Of a DNA stretch of 64,000 nt, positions 8,520 to 16,556 are shown piece after piece (the stretch's first letter is position 1; each line of letters opens with the position of its first letter). The notes beneath the pieces were generated by a model. That model was not told where the DNA came from and did not search any database. It saw only the letters and a list, made by a program, of their open reading frames with translations. Origin of the DNA: Marinomonas spartinae. Lineage in GTDB: Bacteria; Pseudomonadota; Gammaproteobacteria; Pseudomonadales; Marinomonadaceae. Position numbers and translations under genes: made by a program. Location of the stretch: contig NZ_FLOB01000003.1 in NCBI RefSeq assembly GCF_900089775.1, forward strand, positions 372,001-436,000, read 5' to 3'.

Positions 8520-9752
8520 ATGAAGCACACCCAAGACACAACAAAATCCGGCATGTCTGCAAAAGAGTTTACTGTTTTGGTTGCGGCACTGATGTCCATT
8601 GTTGCCATCTCCATTGATGCTCTCCTGCCTGCACTCGGTATGATTGGCAGAGATCTAGCGATTACAGATCCTAACCAACCTCAATATCTAATAAGTATGT
8701 TATTTTTGGGCGAGGCCATTGGTTTACTCGTCGCAGGCCCTTTTTCCGATGCCTTGGGCCGTAAGCCTATTCTCTTTGTTGGGTTTGCCACTTATTTGAC
8801 AGGTACACTGGTTTGCTACTTCTCCTCTTCACTTGAAGGGCTGATGTTGGGGCGCCTTTTACAAGGTTTAGGGGTCGCTGGGCCACAAATCGCCGCCATG
8901 TCCCTAGTTAGGGATATGTTTAAAGGGGCACAAATGGCACGCACCATGTCTTTGGTTATGATGATTTTTGTGCTTGTGCCGGCGATTGCGCCTACTTTAG
9001 GGCAAGCGGTGATGCTATTCAGCCACTGGCGCGGTATTTTTGAGATGTATCTTTGTTACGCCTTAATATTACTGGCTTGGGTTAGCTTGCGTTTAAAAGA
9101 AACATTGCCGAGAGAGAAGCGCATCACGTTAACAGCACGCAGTTTTTACGATGGTTTTAAGGAAGTACTAACTCATCGAGCGACGGCGAGCTATACCATT
9201 TGCATGGGATTATTCTTTGGTGGCTTTATTGGCTACCTAAACTCCTCACAGCAAATTTTCCAAGTACAGTTCCATACAGGTACACTCTTTAGTGTTTACT
9301 TTGGCGTCTTAGCTTTGGTACTCGGTTTCTCGTCTCTGATTAATTCACGTATTGTCGAGAAACACGGTACTAAGACTATCGCCTTCCGAGCTATTGTGAC
9401 GGTTGTTCTTGCCTCTATAGTCTTTCTAGCGCTACATGCCTTTGTCGACATCACACTGTGGATGTTTATGGCCTATGCTGTTGTTTTTTTCTTCTGCTTT
9501 GGATTACTGTTCGGCAACATCAACGCTCTGGCAATGGAGCCAATGGGACATGTAGCAGGGATTGCATCAGCCGTGATAGGCTCTTTGTCATCGATCATGT
9601 CAATGTTAATAGGCACTTTGATCGGGCAACTCTATAACAATACCTTAATCCCAATTACGGTTGGCTTTATTATTGTAGGAACGCTAGCATTAGGCATTAT
9701 ATTGTGGGCTGAGAAAGGGCAAGACGCATCGATAGAAGTCGCCCCGACCTAG
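8520..9752 (+). CDS. MFS multidrug efflux transporter, Bcr/CflA family
   Basis: A 410-residue inner-membrane protein with 12 predicted hydrophobic segments. It has the family features SIDALLPALGMIGRDL after the first helix, GPFSDALGRKPIL between helices 2 and 3 (MFS motif A, G-x-x-x-D-x-x-G-R-K/R) and GRLLQGLGVAGPQ in helix 4. Bcr/CflA proteins export drugs or small metabolites by proton antiport. Its gene converges on the TetR gene, with a shared terminator between them, so TetR control is possible but not shown. The substrate cannot be read from sequence. The ribosome-binding site is weak; ATG at 8553 is an alternative start but has no better site. Confidence 0.85.
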   Translation: MKHTQDTTKSGMSAKEFTVLVAALMSIVAISIDALLPALGMIGRDLAITDPNQPQYLISMLFLGEAIGLLVAGPFSDALGRKPILFVGFATYLTGTLVCYFSSSLEGLMLGRLLQGLGVAGPQIAAMSLVRDMFKGAQMARTMSLVMMIFVLVPAIAPTLGQAVMLFSHWRGIFEMYLCYALILLAWVSLRLKETLPREKRITLTARSFYDGFKEVLTHRATASYTICMGLFFGGFIGYLNSSQQIFQVQFHTGTLFSVYFGVLALVLGFSSLINSRIVEKHGTKTIAFRAIVTVVLASIVFLALHAFVDITLWMFMAYAVVFFFCFGLLFGNINALAMEPMGHVAGIASAVIGSLSSIMSMLIGTLIGQLYNNTLIPITVGFIIVGTLALGIILWAEKGQDASIEVAPT

Positions 9753-9800
9753 CAGGCTTCACTAGAAAGATCATCAAGAAAGCGAAAAACAGAGTAAAAG

Positions 9801-9835
9801 CGTGACCAAATTCTCCCTACTTGGTCACGTTTTTT
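9801..9835. terminator. Bidirectional terminator between MFS and TetR genes
   Basis: CGTGACCAA (9801-9809) and TTGGTCACG (9821-9829) form a perfect 9-bp stem with an 11-base loop, flanked by AAAA on the left and TTTTTT on the right. It can end transcription from both convergent genes. Confidence 0.8.
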
Positions 9836-10385
9836 ATAGAATCCAGCTCAAATGCGCTTTTAGTGCATCATCTGTCACCAATTTTTGACTCATTAAAGCA
9901 GGCATTAATAACGCTTCTTTCGTGATGGCTTTCAGCGCAAACAAGCGTTCATTAGAGACCGAAAAACTGGCTAACCAATCCAATAAAACCATTTCTAACA
10001 CTAACTCTAAATTAGCAAACAAGGATACCGTTGAGGCCTCCATTTTATGCTGCTCTCCTAGCAGGATGCGATAAGCAGCTAAACGCTCTGGCAACGCTAT
10101 CCATTGGCGCCAAAGGGCAATCCAGCCTGTAATCATATCCTGGCTGCTTTCTTCTATCGAAGAGAGCACAGACATCATTTCAGCTTTTGTCTGTTCTGTT
10201 AATGTTTCTAACACCGTCTCCCACAATATTAATTTGGTAGGGAAGTTACTGTATACCGTTGGTTTAGAGACATTTGCTTCTGCCACCACTTGATCGATAC
10301 TCGTGCCTTGATAGCCTTGCTGAGTGAACAATTGACAAGCCGCCGCCACAATTACGCTCTTTTTTGTTGGTCTACCTCGAGCCAT
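9834..10385 (-). CDS. TetR/AcrR-family transcriptional regulator
   Basis: A 183-residue protein with an N-terminal TetR helix-turn-helix: ARGRPTKKSVIVAAACQLF, GYQGTSIDQVVAEANVSKPTVYSNF (about 2-50). The C-terminal ligand domain is all-helical. It is divergent from trpBA, and the intervening region holds a perfect 7-7-7 inverted repeat that overlaps the trpB promoter. Repression of trpBA and autoregulation is therefore the simplest reading. This is unusual: pseudomonad trpBA is commonly controlled by the LysR activator TrpI, and enteric trp genes by TrpR and attenuation. The ligand is unknown. Confidence 0.85.
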   Translation of the reverse strand: MARGRPTKKSVIVAAACQLFTQQGYQGTSIDQVVAEANVSKPTVYSNFPTKLILWETVLETLTEQTKAEMMSVLSSIEESSQDMITGWIALWRQWIALPERLAAYRILLGEQHKMEASTVSLFANLELVLEMVLLDWLASFSVSNERLFALKAITKEALLMPALMSQKLVTDDALKAHLSWIL

Positions 10386-10488
10386 TCAATTTCTCCTAAA
10401 TTACTCAGCAAATTAGTCTAAAGCATTGATTAAACGATGCTTTCAAAAAATTGCAATCCTTTCCAGCAAATAATCACTAAAAAGACAC

Positions 10489-10517
10489 TTGACGTTACTC
10501 AATATCGCCATTAAATT
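10489..10517 (+). promoter_or_regulatory. Putative sigma-70 promoter of trpBA
   Basis: TTGACG at 10489-10494 and TAAATT at 10512-10517 with a 17-base spacer. The -10 element runs into the TetR-like operator, as expected for a repressed promoter. It is the best match in the gap; no transcription data. Confidence 0.5.
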
Positions 10518-10536
10518 AACTAAACGGTATAGTTAA
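10516..10536. promoter_or_regulatory. Putative TetR operator between tetR-type gene and trpB
   Basis: A perfect inverted repeat, TTAACTA (10516-10522), seven bases, TAGTTAA (10530-10536). It lies 24 bases before the trpB start and overlaps the predicted -10 region. Size and symmetry fit a TetR dimer site. Confidence 0.6.
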
Positions 10537-10560
10537 ATAATTAATTCGGAGCACACCACA

Positions 10561-11817
10561 ATGCAAAGTAATAATGGTTTCTATGGTGAGTTTGGTGGAA
10601 GCTACATCCCAGAGATTCTCTACGCCAGTCAGCAACAAATCCTTCATGCTTTTGAAGAGATCAAAACCGATCCTGAATTTATCGCTGAACTAAAAGAGAC
10701 TTGGCAGAACTACTCTGGTCGCCCCACGCCATTAACCTTTTGCAAAAACTTAACGGAGCATTTTGGTGGTGCCCAGATTTACTTAAAGCGCGAAGACTTA
10801 AACCAAAGTGGCGCGCACAAAATGAACAACGTCATTGGCCAAGCCTTGCTGGTTAAACGTATGGGCAAAAAGCGTGTGATTGCCGAAACTGGCGCGGGCC
10901 AACACGGTGTTGCAACGGCACTAATTGCTGCACGCTTAGGCCTCGAATGCACCATTTATATGGGTGCGAAAGACGTGAAACGCCAATACCCTAACGTGTT
11001 TTGGATGAAACAACTTGGCGCCACCGTCGTGCCTGTCGCGGAAGGTTCGCAAACCCTTCGTGATGCTTTAGACGAAGCTCTTCGCGACTGGTCTTCCAGC
11101 CATGAAGACAGCCACTACTTGATTGGTACTACCTGTGGCTGTGCCCCTTTCCCTGAGATGGTAGCCTTCTTCCAGTCTGTTATCGGCGAAGAAGTAAAAG
11201 AACAAAGCAAAGCGCAGTTTGGGCAATACCCTGATCGTCTTTACGCATGTGTTGGTGGCGGTTCCAATGCCTGCGGCTTGTTTTTACCCTTCTTGGAAGA
11301 AGAGAATGTTGAAATGATTGGCGTTGAGGCTGGTGGTAAAGGGCTAGAGTTGGGGCAACATTCCATTCGCCTTTCTAACGGATTAGGTGAAAAGGGCATT
11401 GCGCAAGGCTTTGCCACCATGTTTTTACAAGACAAGAGCGGTCAGTTGCAAGACACTCATTCAATTGCCGCAGGTTTAGATTATGTGGGCGTGTCACCCA
11501 TTATTGCGCATCTAGCACAAATTGGCCGTATTCAAATGACTTATGCCATGGACGATGAAGTGATCGATGCTTGTTCTTTACTACTGAAAAAAGAAGGCAT
11601 CATCCCAGCACTGGAGTCCTCGCACGCTTTGGCTGGCGCATTCAAAGACGCGGCGAACTTACCAAAAGAGTCTCGCATTGTGATCAACCTATCGGGACGT
11701 GGTGATAAAGATATCTTTAACGTGGCAAAAGCCATGAATGATCAAACCTTCCCTGAGTTTTTGGAAGATTATCTAGCCGATTACAAAGAACATTTGAATA
11801 ACGACGAGGAGGCCTAA
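10561..11817 (+). CDS. trpB: Tryptophan synthase beta chain, divergent copy
   Basis: A 418-residue PLP enzyme joining indole and serine to make tryptophan. The residue positions match Salmonella TrpB as I recall it: Lys87 (PLP Schiff base, in GAHKMNN), Glu109 (AETGAGQHGVA), the phosphate loop GGGSN at 232-236 and NLSGRGDKD with Ser378. It departs from the usual sequence at sites near the active centre: HKMNN instead of HKTNQ, and GTTCGCAPFPEMV instead of the usual GTAAGPHPYP-type loop. It is 2 bases ahead of trpA and forms an operon with it. No trpF, trpC or trpE is nearby. It may be the only trpB or a second copy with specialised use; the window cannot decide. Confidence 0.85.
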   Translation: MQSNNGFYGEFGGSYIPEILYASQQQILHAFEEIKTDPEFIAELKETWQNYSGRPTPLTFCKNLTEHFGGAQIYLKREDLNQSGAHKMNNVIGQALLVKRMGKKRVIAETGAGQHGVATALIAARLGLECTIYMGAKDVKRQYPNVFWMKQLGATVVPVAEGSQTLRDALDEALRDWSSSHEDSHYLIGTTCGCAPFPEMVAFFQSVIGEEVKEQSKAQFGQYPDRLYACVGGGSNACGLFLPFLEEENVEMIGVEAGGKGLELGQHSIRLSNGLGEKGIAQGFATMFLQDKSGQLQDTHSIAAGLDYVGVSPIIAHLAQIGRIQMTYAMDDEVIDACSLLLKKEGIIPALESSHALAGAFKDAANLPKESRIVINLSGRGDKDIFNVAKAMNDQTFPEFLEDYLADYKEHLNNDEEA

Positions 11818-11819
11818 TC

Positions 11820-12608
11820 ATGAGTCAGTTAGCGAATTATATCGCCCAAAAACGCCAGCAGAAGCCGATTTTATCCATGACTCATGTGGTGTATGGCTAT
11901 CCGACGGTTCAAGAAAGCCTATCTTGGATGACACGTCTCTTAGAAGAAGGCGTTGATTTTATCGAAGTACAGTTTCCTTTCTCTGATCCCGTGGCAGACG
12001 GCCCCAGTATCGTCGAAGCCTGCCATGTGGCGTTAGAGCAAGACCTAGACGTGGACTCCTTCTTAAATGACATGGGCAAACTCAGCCGGGACTTTCCAGA
12101 CAGTCGTATCGTACTGATGAGCTATTTAAACCCTATGTATCGTTATGGTTTGCAAAAACTGGCTAAGCGTGCCGCTGAGATTAATATACTGGGCTTGATC
12201 CTACCCGATCTGCCGATCGAAGCATCCGCCAACTACATTGCCGCTTGTAAAGAAAACCAAGTCGACCCCATTTGGCTAGTAACACCTGTGACACCAAAAG
12301 CGCGCCTAGAAATGTTAGCCAGCCAGGCATCCGGCTTCCTCTACTGTGTGGCGCGATCTGGCGTAACCGGACATTCAAGCCATGAAGCTAAAAGCAAACA
12401 AACGGCAATGGATGAGTATCTAGCCCATATCAAAGCCCACGCCAGCGCCCCAATGGGCGTTGGATTTGGTCTTCGTGAGCGTAGTCACATTGAGGCTTTG
12501 CTTGGCAAAGCGGACATTGCTATTTTAGGCTCCGCTCTTCTAGACGCCTACAACCAAGGTGGGCAAGAAGCTGGCATCAAGCTGATAAAAGATTTGTTTC
12601 AAAATTAG
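11820..12608 (+). CDS. trpA: Tryptophan synthase alpha chain, divergent copy
   Basis: A 262-residue TIM-barrel protein that cleaves indole-3-glycerol phosphate to indole and passes it to TrpB. The catalytic residues align with the known ones at the same numbers: Glu49 (FIEVQFPFSDP) and Asp60 (ADGP). Phosphate-binding segments GVGFGL and AILGSAL are present. The segment THVVYGYP replaces the more usual FVTLGDP near residues 21-28, so this is a divergent branch, in line with its TrpB partner. Length fits the family. The gene starts 2 bases after the trpB stop with GAGGAGG upstream, giving tight translational linkage. Confidence 0.85.
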   Translation: MSQLANYIAQKRQQKPILSMTHVVYGYPTVQESLSWMTRLLEEGVDFIEVQFPFSDPVADGPSIVEACHVALEQDLDVDSFLNDMGKLSRDFPDSRIVLMSYLNPMYRYGLQKLAKRAAEINILGLILPDLPIEASANYIAACKENQVDPIWLVTPVTPKARLEMLASQASGFLYCVARSGVTGHSSHEAKSKQTAMDEYLAHIKAHASAPMGVGFGLRERSHIEALLGKADIAILGSALLDAYNQGGQEAGIKLIKDLFQN

Positions 12609-12630
12609 AAGCAAGTGTTTGAAATACCAA

Positions 12631-12671
12631 AAGCGTGCCTCTATTACCTTCTACGAAGGGGCGCGTTTTTG
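12631..12671 (+). terminator. Likely terminator after trpBA
   Basis: GCGTGCC (12633-12639) pairs with GGCGCGT (12660-12666), with two G-U pairs. An inner stem CCTTC/GAAGG stacks on it and TTTTT follows. It sits 24 bases past the trpA stop. Confidence 0.55.
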
Positions 12672-12688
12672 TACTCTCAACCACTTGT

Positions 12689-13567
12689 CTATTTAATCTC
12701 AGCGATCGTTTGTAATGCCCTGATAACCTCTCTAATTTCAGGTCGATTCTCTACTGATTGATGATAAATAATGTACCAAGTACAAGGGGCTGAGTACGCT
12801 GTTTTTTTTAGGGTTGTGATATTGTCGAAAGGTGAATTTTTGGCAGCCCAAGCAGATAGAAAGGTGACATATTGTTGATTCATGGATAGAATTTTTAATA
12901 TTAATGAAACAGAGTCTGCCTCTCTGATGGTGTTAGGGCTGCAATTATTGGGTCTGAAAATTGTGTCGAATTCCATATCAGGTTGATGCGTTCGACTGTA
13001 GGTAAGGTATGGGTATTGGGCAATTTTTTCGATACTGAAATGTTTGGCGGTGTTCAGCGGATGCTTATGATTCAGCGTCAGTAACAACTCATCGTCAAAG
13101 ATTTTTTCACAATGGAAGTCCTTCGTATTGACCGGAGTCGTATCAATAATAAAATCCACTTCTCTCTCGAAAAGCGCATTCACAAGATTGGATGTGTTGT
13201 ACCTGTTAATATCCAACTTATTAAAAGAGGCCTCAGGAAGGTATTGTAAAATGGTATCGAAGGTATCATAGGCACTAACGCCCCATCTGATATAGCTATC
13301 TGATCGCCCTAACATTACCGCTTCTGTTTCTACTTTGCGGACAAAAGGTAGTAACAACTTACCTGCTTTTAACAACCTCTCACCTGAGGGCAAAAGCACT
13401 AACTTACGCCCTCTTTTATCATAAATATTTACCGTTAATCGCTTTTCTATTTCTTGTAAACGATAGCTCGCTGCTGGCTGAGTCAACCCAAGTGCTGAAG
13501 CTGCGTCTTTTAACGAGCTGTGTTCATCAATCGCACATATCAGCTCATAGTGTTTCATATCTAGCAT
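12689..13567 (-). CDS. LysR-family transcriptional regulator
   Basis: A 292-residue protein. The N-terminal winged helix-turn-helix (about 3-62) has MKHYELICAIDEHSSLKDAA and LTQPAASYRLQEIEKRL; the C-terminal substrate domain carries IDTTPV-type strands. An in-frame GTG at 13606 would add 13 residues, but the family pattern starts at the methionine encoded at 13567. The helix-turn-helix is reminiscent of MetR-like regulators, which I can only suggest. It is divergent from the BCCT stub, dioxygenase and M24 genes, and by the usual LysR layout probably controls them. Confidence 0.8.
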   Translation of the reverse strand: MLDMKHYELICAIDEHSSLKDAASALGLTQPAASYRLQEIEKRLTVNIYDKRGRKLVLLPSGERLLKAGKLLLPFVRKVETEAVMLGRSDSYIRWGVSAYDTFDTILQYLPEASFNKLDINRYNTSNLVNALFEREVDFIIDTTPVNTKDFHCEKIFDDELLLTLNHKHPLNTAKHFSIEKIAQYPYLTYSRTHQPDMEFDTIFRPNNCSPNTIREADSVSLILKILSMNQQYVTFLSAWAAKNSPFDNITTLKKTAYSAPCTWYIIYHQSVENRPEIREVIRALQTIAEIK

Positions 13568-13900
13568 AGGAAATCTCACTAAAATGATGGAAATAAAACA
13601 GTGCACCAGACCTTTTTATGAAGCTTATTTCTAGCATGTAGCACTCTTTTTCACCCATAAATAACCTTTATAAGACAATATATAATCTAATAACGACATA
13701 AAAATCAAAAAAATTCATAAGAAAATCTTACATATAAAACATTAATACAATTATAAACCAATGAAATAAAATGTTTTTTTTCTAAAAACCACAAAGAAGA
13801 ATAATTTCATATATAAAAAAATAATGACTTACTCGATCACAACTTTATTTTTTTCTCTTTAATTATTCTTTAGGGTAATAGAACACAAAAGATAGAAGAG
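13568..13900. other. Very AT-rich divergent region between LysR gene and BCCT stub
   Basis: 333 bases with long A and T runs. It should contain the promoters of the LysR gene and of the plus-strand genes. No clear LysR palindrome or coding signature was found by eye. Confidence 0.4.
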
Positions 13901-14119
13901 ATGATCGAGATGAATAGAAATCTAAGAATTAGGCCCTATACCTTTTACCCCTCACTTACTATTTTAGGAATGCTGAGCTACTTAGCACTTTTTGACAATG
14001 CAAACTTTCTAGCAATAACGTCTCTAATACATCATTGGTTGTTAGATAACTTTGGCTGGATGTACCTCCTCTCCGCGTTTTCATTAGTCATCACGTGTTT
14101 TGTGGTTTCTTGGGAATGA
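13901..14119 (+). pseudogene. Truncated BCCT-family (betaine/carnitine/choline/DMSP) transporter, N-terminal stub
   Basis: A 72-residue open frame that resembles only the first two membrane segments of BCCT transporters: YPSLTILGMLSYLALFDN, then HHWLLDNFGWMYLLSAFS, which mirrors the family W-I/L-x-x-x-F-G-W-F/M-Y-L-L pattern. BCCT proteins have 12 helices and over 500 residues; here a stop follows the second helix, and no further BCCT sequence is visible in any frame before the next gene at 14282. The simplest reading is an internal deletion of an osmolyte transporter. A functional two-helix peptide is less likely. Its place ahead of the dioxygenase and DddP-like genes hints that the locus handled a betaine or DMSP-like compound. 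Confidence 0.6.
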
Positions 14120-14281
14120 TTATTGCGGTGTGCGCTCAAATATTCTTATTACGTTCGTGCTTCTCCAAGTCGATGAAAAACAAAACAACAGTTAAATATC
14201 TTCACAACGTTTCCACTAACAGCATATGAAGAATATACCATTTTCAAACAGCATCCATTTGAAATTAAAGGACTTTTCATT

Positions 14282-15166
14282 ATGAGATCTACAAACAATC
14301 AAGATCAAAATACACGCTCTGAATTAGACAGCCTTGCTCAGATGATTAATATGTCTGACTACCCTCTAAATGACAAAGATTCGGCGGCCTATAAACAAGC
14401 AGTACTTACTTGTCAGCAACAGCTTGAAAATGATGGTTGCGCTCACTTACCCAACTTCATTCGCGAAGATAAAATCGAGTTAATTAGAGAGCAGAGCGAA
14501 AATGTCTCCCACTTGGCCCACTTTCACGAAAATAAAGTGACGCCTTATGCCACCGAAGGCAACCCTGAATTAGGCGAAAGCCACCCTGTTAATCGATATC
14601 AACAGTTTAGCAATGGCTTTGTTGCGAAAGACCTATTGCCAGAAAACATGATCATTAAACAACTTTATAAGAATACGGTTTTCCAAGCTTTCATTGCTGA
14701 GTGCTTGGGGAAAGACAACATTTATGAATATGCAGACCCCATTGCAGGCTTAGTGATTAATACAATGCCGGAGAATACGTCATTGCCTTGGCACTATGAT
14801 ACGAATGAATTCATTGTCAGTTTGATGACGCGTCGACCAGAAAAAGGTGGCGAATTTCAATATTCTCCTAGGCTGCGTCAACCAGGTAACGAAAACTACG
14901 AAGAAGTGCAAAACATTCTCGATGGTGATCTGACTAAAGTCAAATCACTTACGCTGAATACAGGTGACCTACAAATGTTTAAAGGCCGCTTCTCTATGCA
15001 CCGTGTCGCATCATGTAAAGGAACCAGACTATGTGCGCTTTTTGGCTATGCCGAAAGACCAGGAATGATCGGAAAAATCAAACGAACAAAAGACGTGTAT
15101 GGACGGGTAACTGAGGCTCACATCAAGGCTGAACAAGAAACAAGAGAAGATGGTTTAGCAGGCTAA
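14282..15166 (+). CDS. Fe(II)/2-oxoglutarate-dependent dioxygenase
   Basis: A 294-residue protein with the facial triad of this superfamily: His171 and Asp173 in PWHYDTNEF, and His240 in SMHRV. Arg249 is positioned to bind 2-oxoglutarate. GDLQMFKGRFSMHRV is a double-stranded beta-helix core strand. Such enzymes hydroxylate or demethylate small molecules; the substrate is unknown. AAAGGA lies 9 bases before the ATG. It is followed 76 bases later by the DddP-like M24 gene on the same strand, so the two are probably one transcription unit controlled by the divergent LysR regulator. A role in oxidising an N- or S-methylated osmolyte is an inference from neighbours. Confidence 0.75.
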   Translation: MRSTNNQDQNTRSELDSLAQMINMSDYPLNDKDSAAYKQAVLTCQQQLENDGCAHLPNFIREDKIELIREQSENVSHLAHFHENKVTPYATEGNPELGESHPVNRYQQFSNGFVAKDLLPENMIIKQLYKNTVFQAFIAECLGKDNIYEYADPIAGLVINTMPENTSLPWHYDTNEFIVSLMTRRPEKGGEFQYSPRLRQPGNENYEEVQNILDGDLTKVKSLTLNTGDLQMFKGRFSMHRVASCKGTRLCALFGYAERPGMIGKIKRTKDVYGRVTEAHIKAEQETREDGLAG

Positions 15167-15242
15167 ATTCAGCCTTCTAGGATCAGTCTAAAAACAATTT
15201 TTAATACTTTAAACTACTGAAATTCAAAAGGCATGCCTAAAA

Positions 15243-16463
15243 ATGCGCTATTCAACTTTCGATTTTTTCAATCAAGTCATCGATAAAGACTTAGAAGATC
15301 GTGTTGCCATGTATCGACTCAATCGACTAAAAGAACAAATTACTCACTTCCAACTTGATGCTGTGGTGTTATTTGAGCCGGTTAATATTCGCTATGCTTG
15401 TGGTGTTCGTAACATGCAGGTGTACTCTCAACGCAACCCTGCTCGTTACTTAATTGTCCCTGCGGAAGGGCCCGTTGCTCTTTTTGAGTATCGCTCATGT
15501 GCCCATTTAACAGAAGGTATCGTGACGCTGAATGAAGTACACCCAGCCAGCCCTATCATGCCCCTACACAGTGGAGATCACTCTCATCGGCATGTGCAAA
15601 GCTTCATTGCCTCATTAAAAGACATTCTTAGCCGATCGACTCAACACTTCGGTCGCATTGGTATTGAATCAGCACCAACGGAATTATTAGCCGATACAAT
15701 GAAAGCGGGATTTGAGATAATAGACGCTTCTCGTCCTATTGACGTGGCGAAGTCTATTAAAAGCTTAGATGAACTCACCCTTATCGCTCGCTCTGTCACT
15801 TTAACCGAGAGAGCGATGTCCGTTCTCGAAGACTACCTTAAACCCGGCATTACAGAAAACGAAGCATGGGCCGTTTTTAACAAAGAAGTGCTCGCAACAG
15901 GTGGCGAGTATGCAGAAACTCGCTTATTTACCTCTGGCAATCGCACCAACCCATGGTTCCAAGAGTGCTCCGATAAAGTCATGAACGCGGGTGAACTGGT
16001 TGCTTTTGATACCGATACGGTTGGTATTTTTGGCTACTACACTGACTTTTCTCGAACGTTCATCATTCCAGGCAAAGAAGCCACACCAACTCAAAAGGCT
16101 TTGTATCAGCTATCTAGCGAGGAAATAGAAACCAATATTGCACTCATTAAACCCGGAATGAGCTTTAGAGAATATTCTCAAAAAGCGTGGAAAATCCCTG
16201 AAGAATATCAAAAAAACCGTTATCTAGCAGTGGTACATGGCTGTGGAATGACGGGAGAATGGCCAATCATTTCCCACAACATGGATTGGGATGAAGTCGG
16301 TTATGACGGCATCATTCAACCTGGTATGACACTCTGTGTTGAATCCTACATTGGCCGTGAATCTTGTGAAGAAGGTGTGAAGCTAGAAGAACAAGTTCTG
16401 GTGACCGAAACCGGCGTTAGAAGAATGTCATCTTATGGGTACTCAGATGAACTTTTGCGCTAG
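15243..16463 (+). CDS. M24-family metalloenzyme, DddP-like
   Basis: A 406-residue protein with an N-terminal creatinase-like domain (about 1-170) and a C-terminal pita-bread domain. Predicted metal ligands are Asp256, Asp258, Asp268, His332, Glu367 and Glu382. The Asp-x-Asp in FDTDTVG, where most M24 peptidases have Asp-x-Gly, is a hallmark of the DMSP lyase DddP. All six spacings equal those I recall for DddP (295, 297, 307, 371, 406, 421), a constant offset of 39. However, the proposed DddP catalytic base Asp377 would be Gly338 here (HGCGMTGEWP). The fold and metal site are therefore DddP-like, but DMSP lyase activity is doubtful. A peptidase or hydrolase for another osmolyte is possible. 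Confidence 0.75.
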   Translation: MRYSTFDFFNQVIDKDLEDRVAMYRLNRLKEQITHFQLDAVVLFEPVNIRYACGVRNMQVYSQRNPARYLIVPAEGPVALFEYRSCAHLTEGIVTLNEVHPASPIMPLHSGDHSHRHVQSFIASLKDILSRSTQHFGRIGIESAPTELLADTMKAGFEIIDASRPIDVAKSIKSLDELTLIARSVTLTERAMSVLEDYLKPGITENEAWAVFNKEVLATGGEYAETRLFTSGNRTNPWFQECSDKVMNAGELVAFDTDTVGIFGYYTDFSRTFIIPGKEATPTQKALYQLSSEEIETNIALIKPGMSFREYSQKAWKIPEEYQKNRYLAVVHGCGMTGEWPIISHNMDWDEVGYDGIIQPGMTLCVESYIGRESCEEGVKLEEQVLVTETGVRRMSSYGYSDELLR

Positions 16464-16500
16464 ATCTATAGCTTCTTGATTAATCACTTTCGTAAAATGT

Positions 16501-16527
16501 CCCAAGCAAGGAAATAACTCGCTTGGG
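16501..16527. terminator. Possible terminator hairpin between M24 and LysR genes
   Basis: CCCAAGC (16501-16507) and GCTTGGG (16521-16527) form a perfect 7-bp stem between two convergent genes. No strong T-run follows on either side. Confidence 0.4.
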
Positions 16528-16556
16528 GCCGCTTGAGTTTAGTTTTGCGACACCTA

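Noticed and set aside
15243..16463. Calling the M24 gene dddP, a DMSP lyase
   Set aside because: The metal site fits, but the proposed catalytic Asp is Gly, so activity cannot be assumed.
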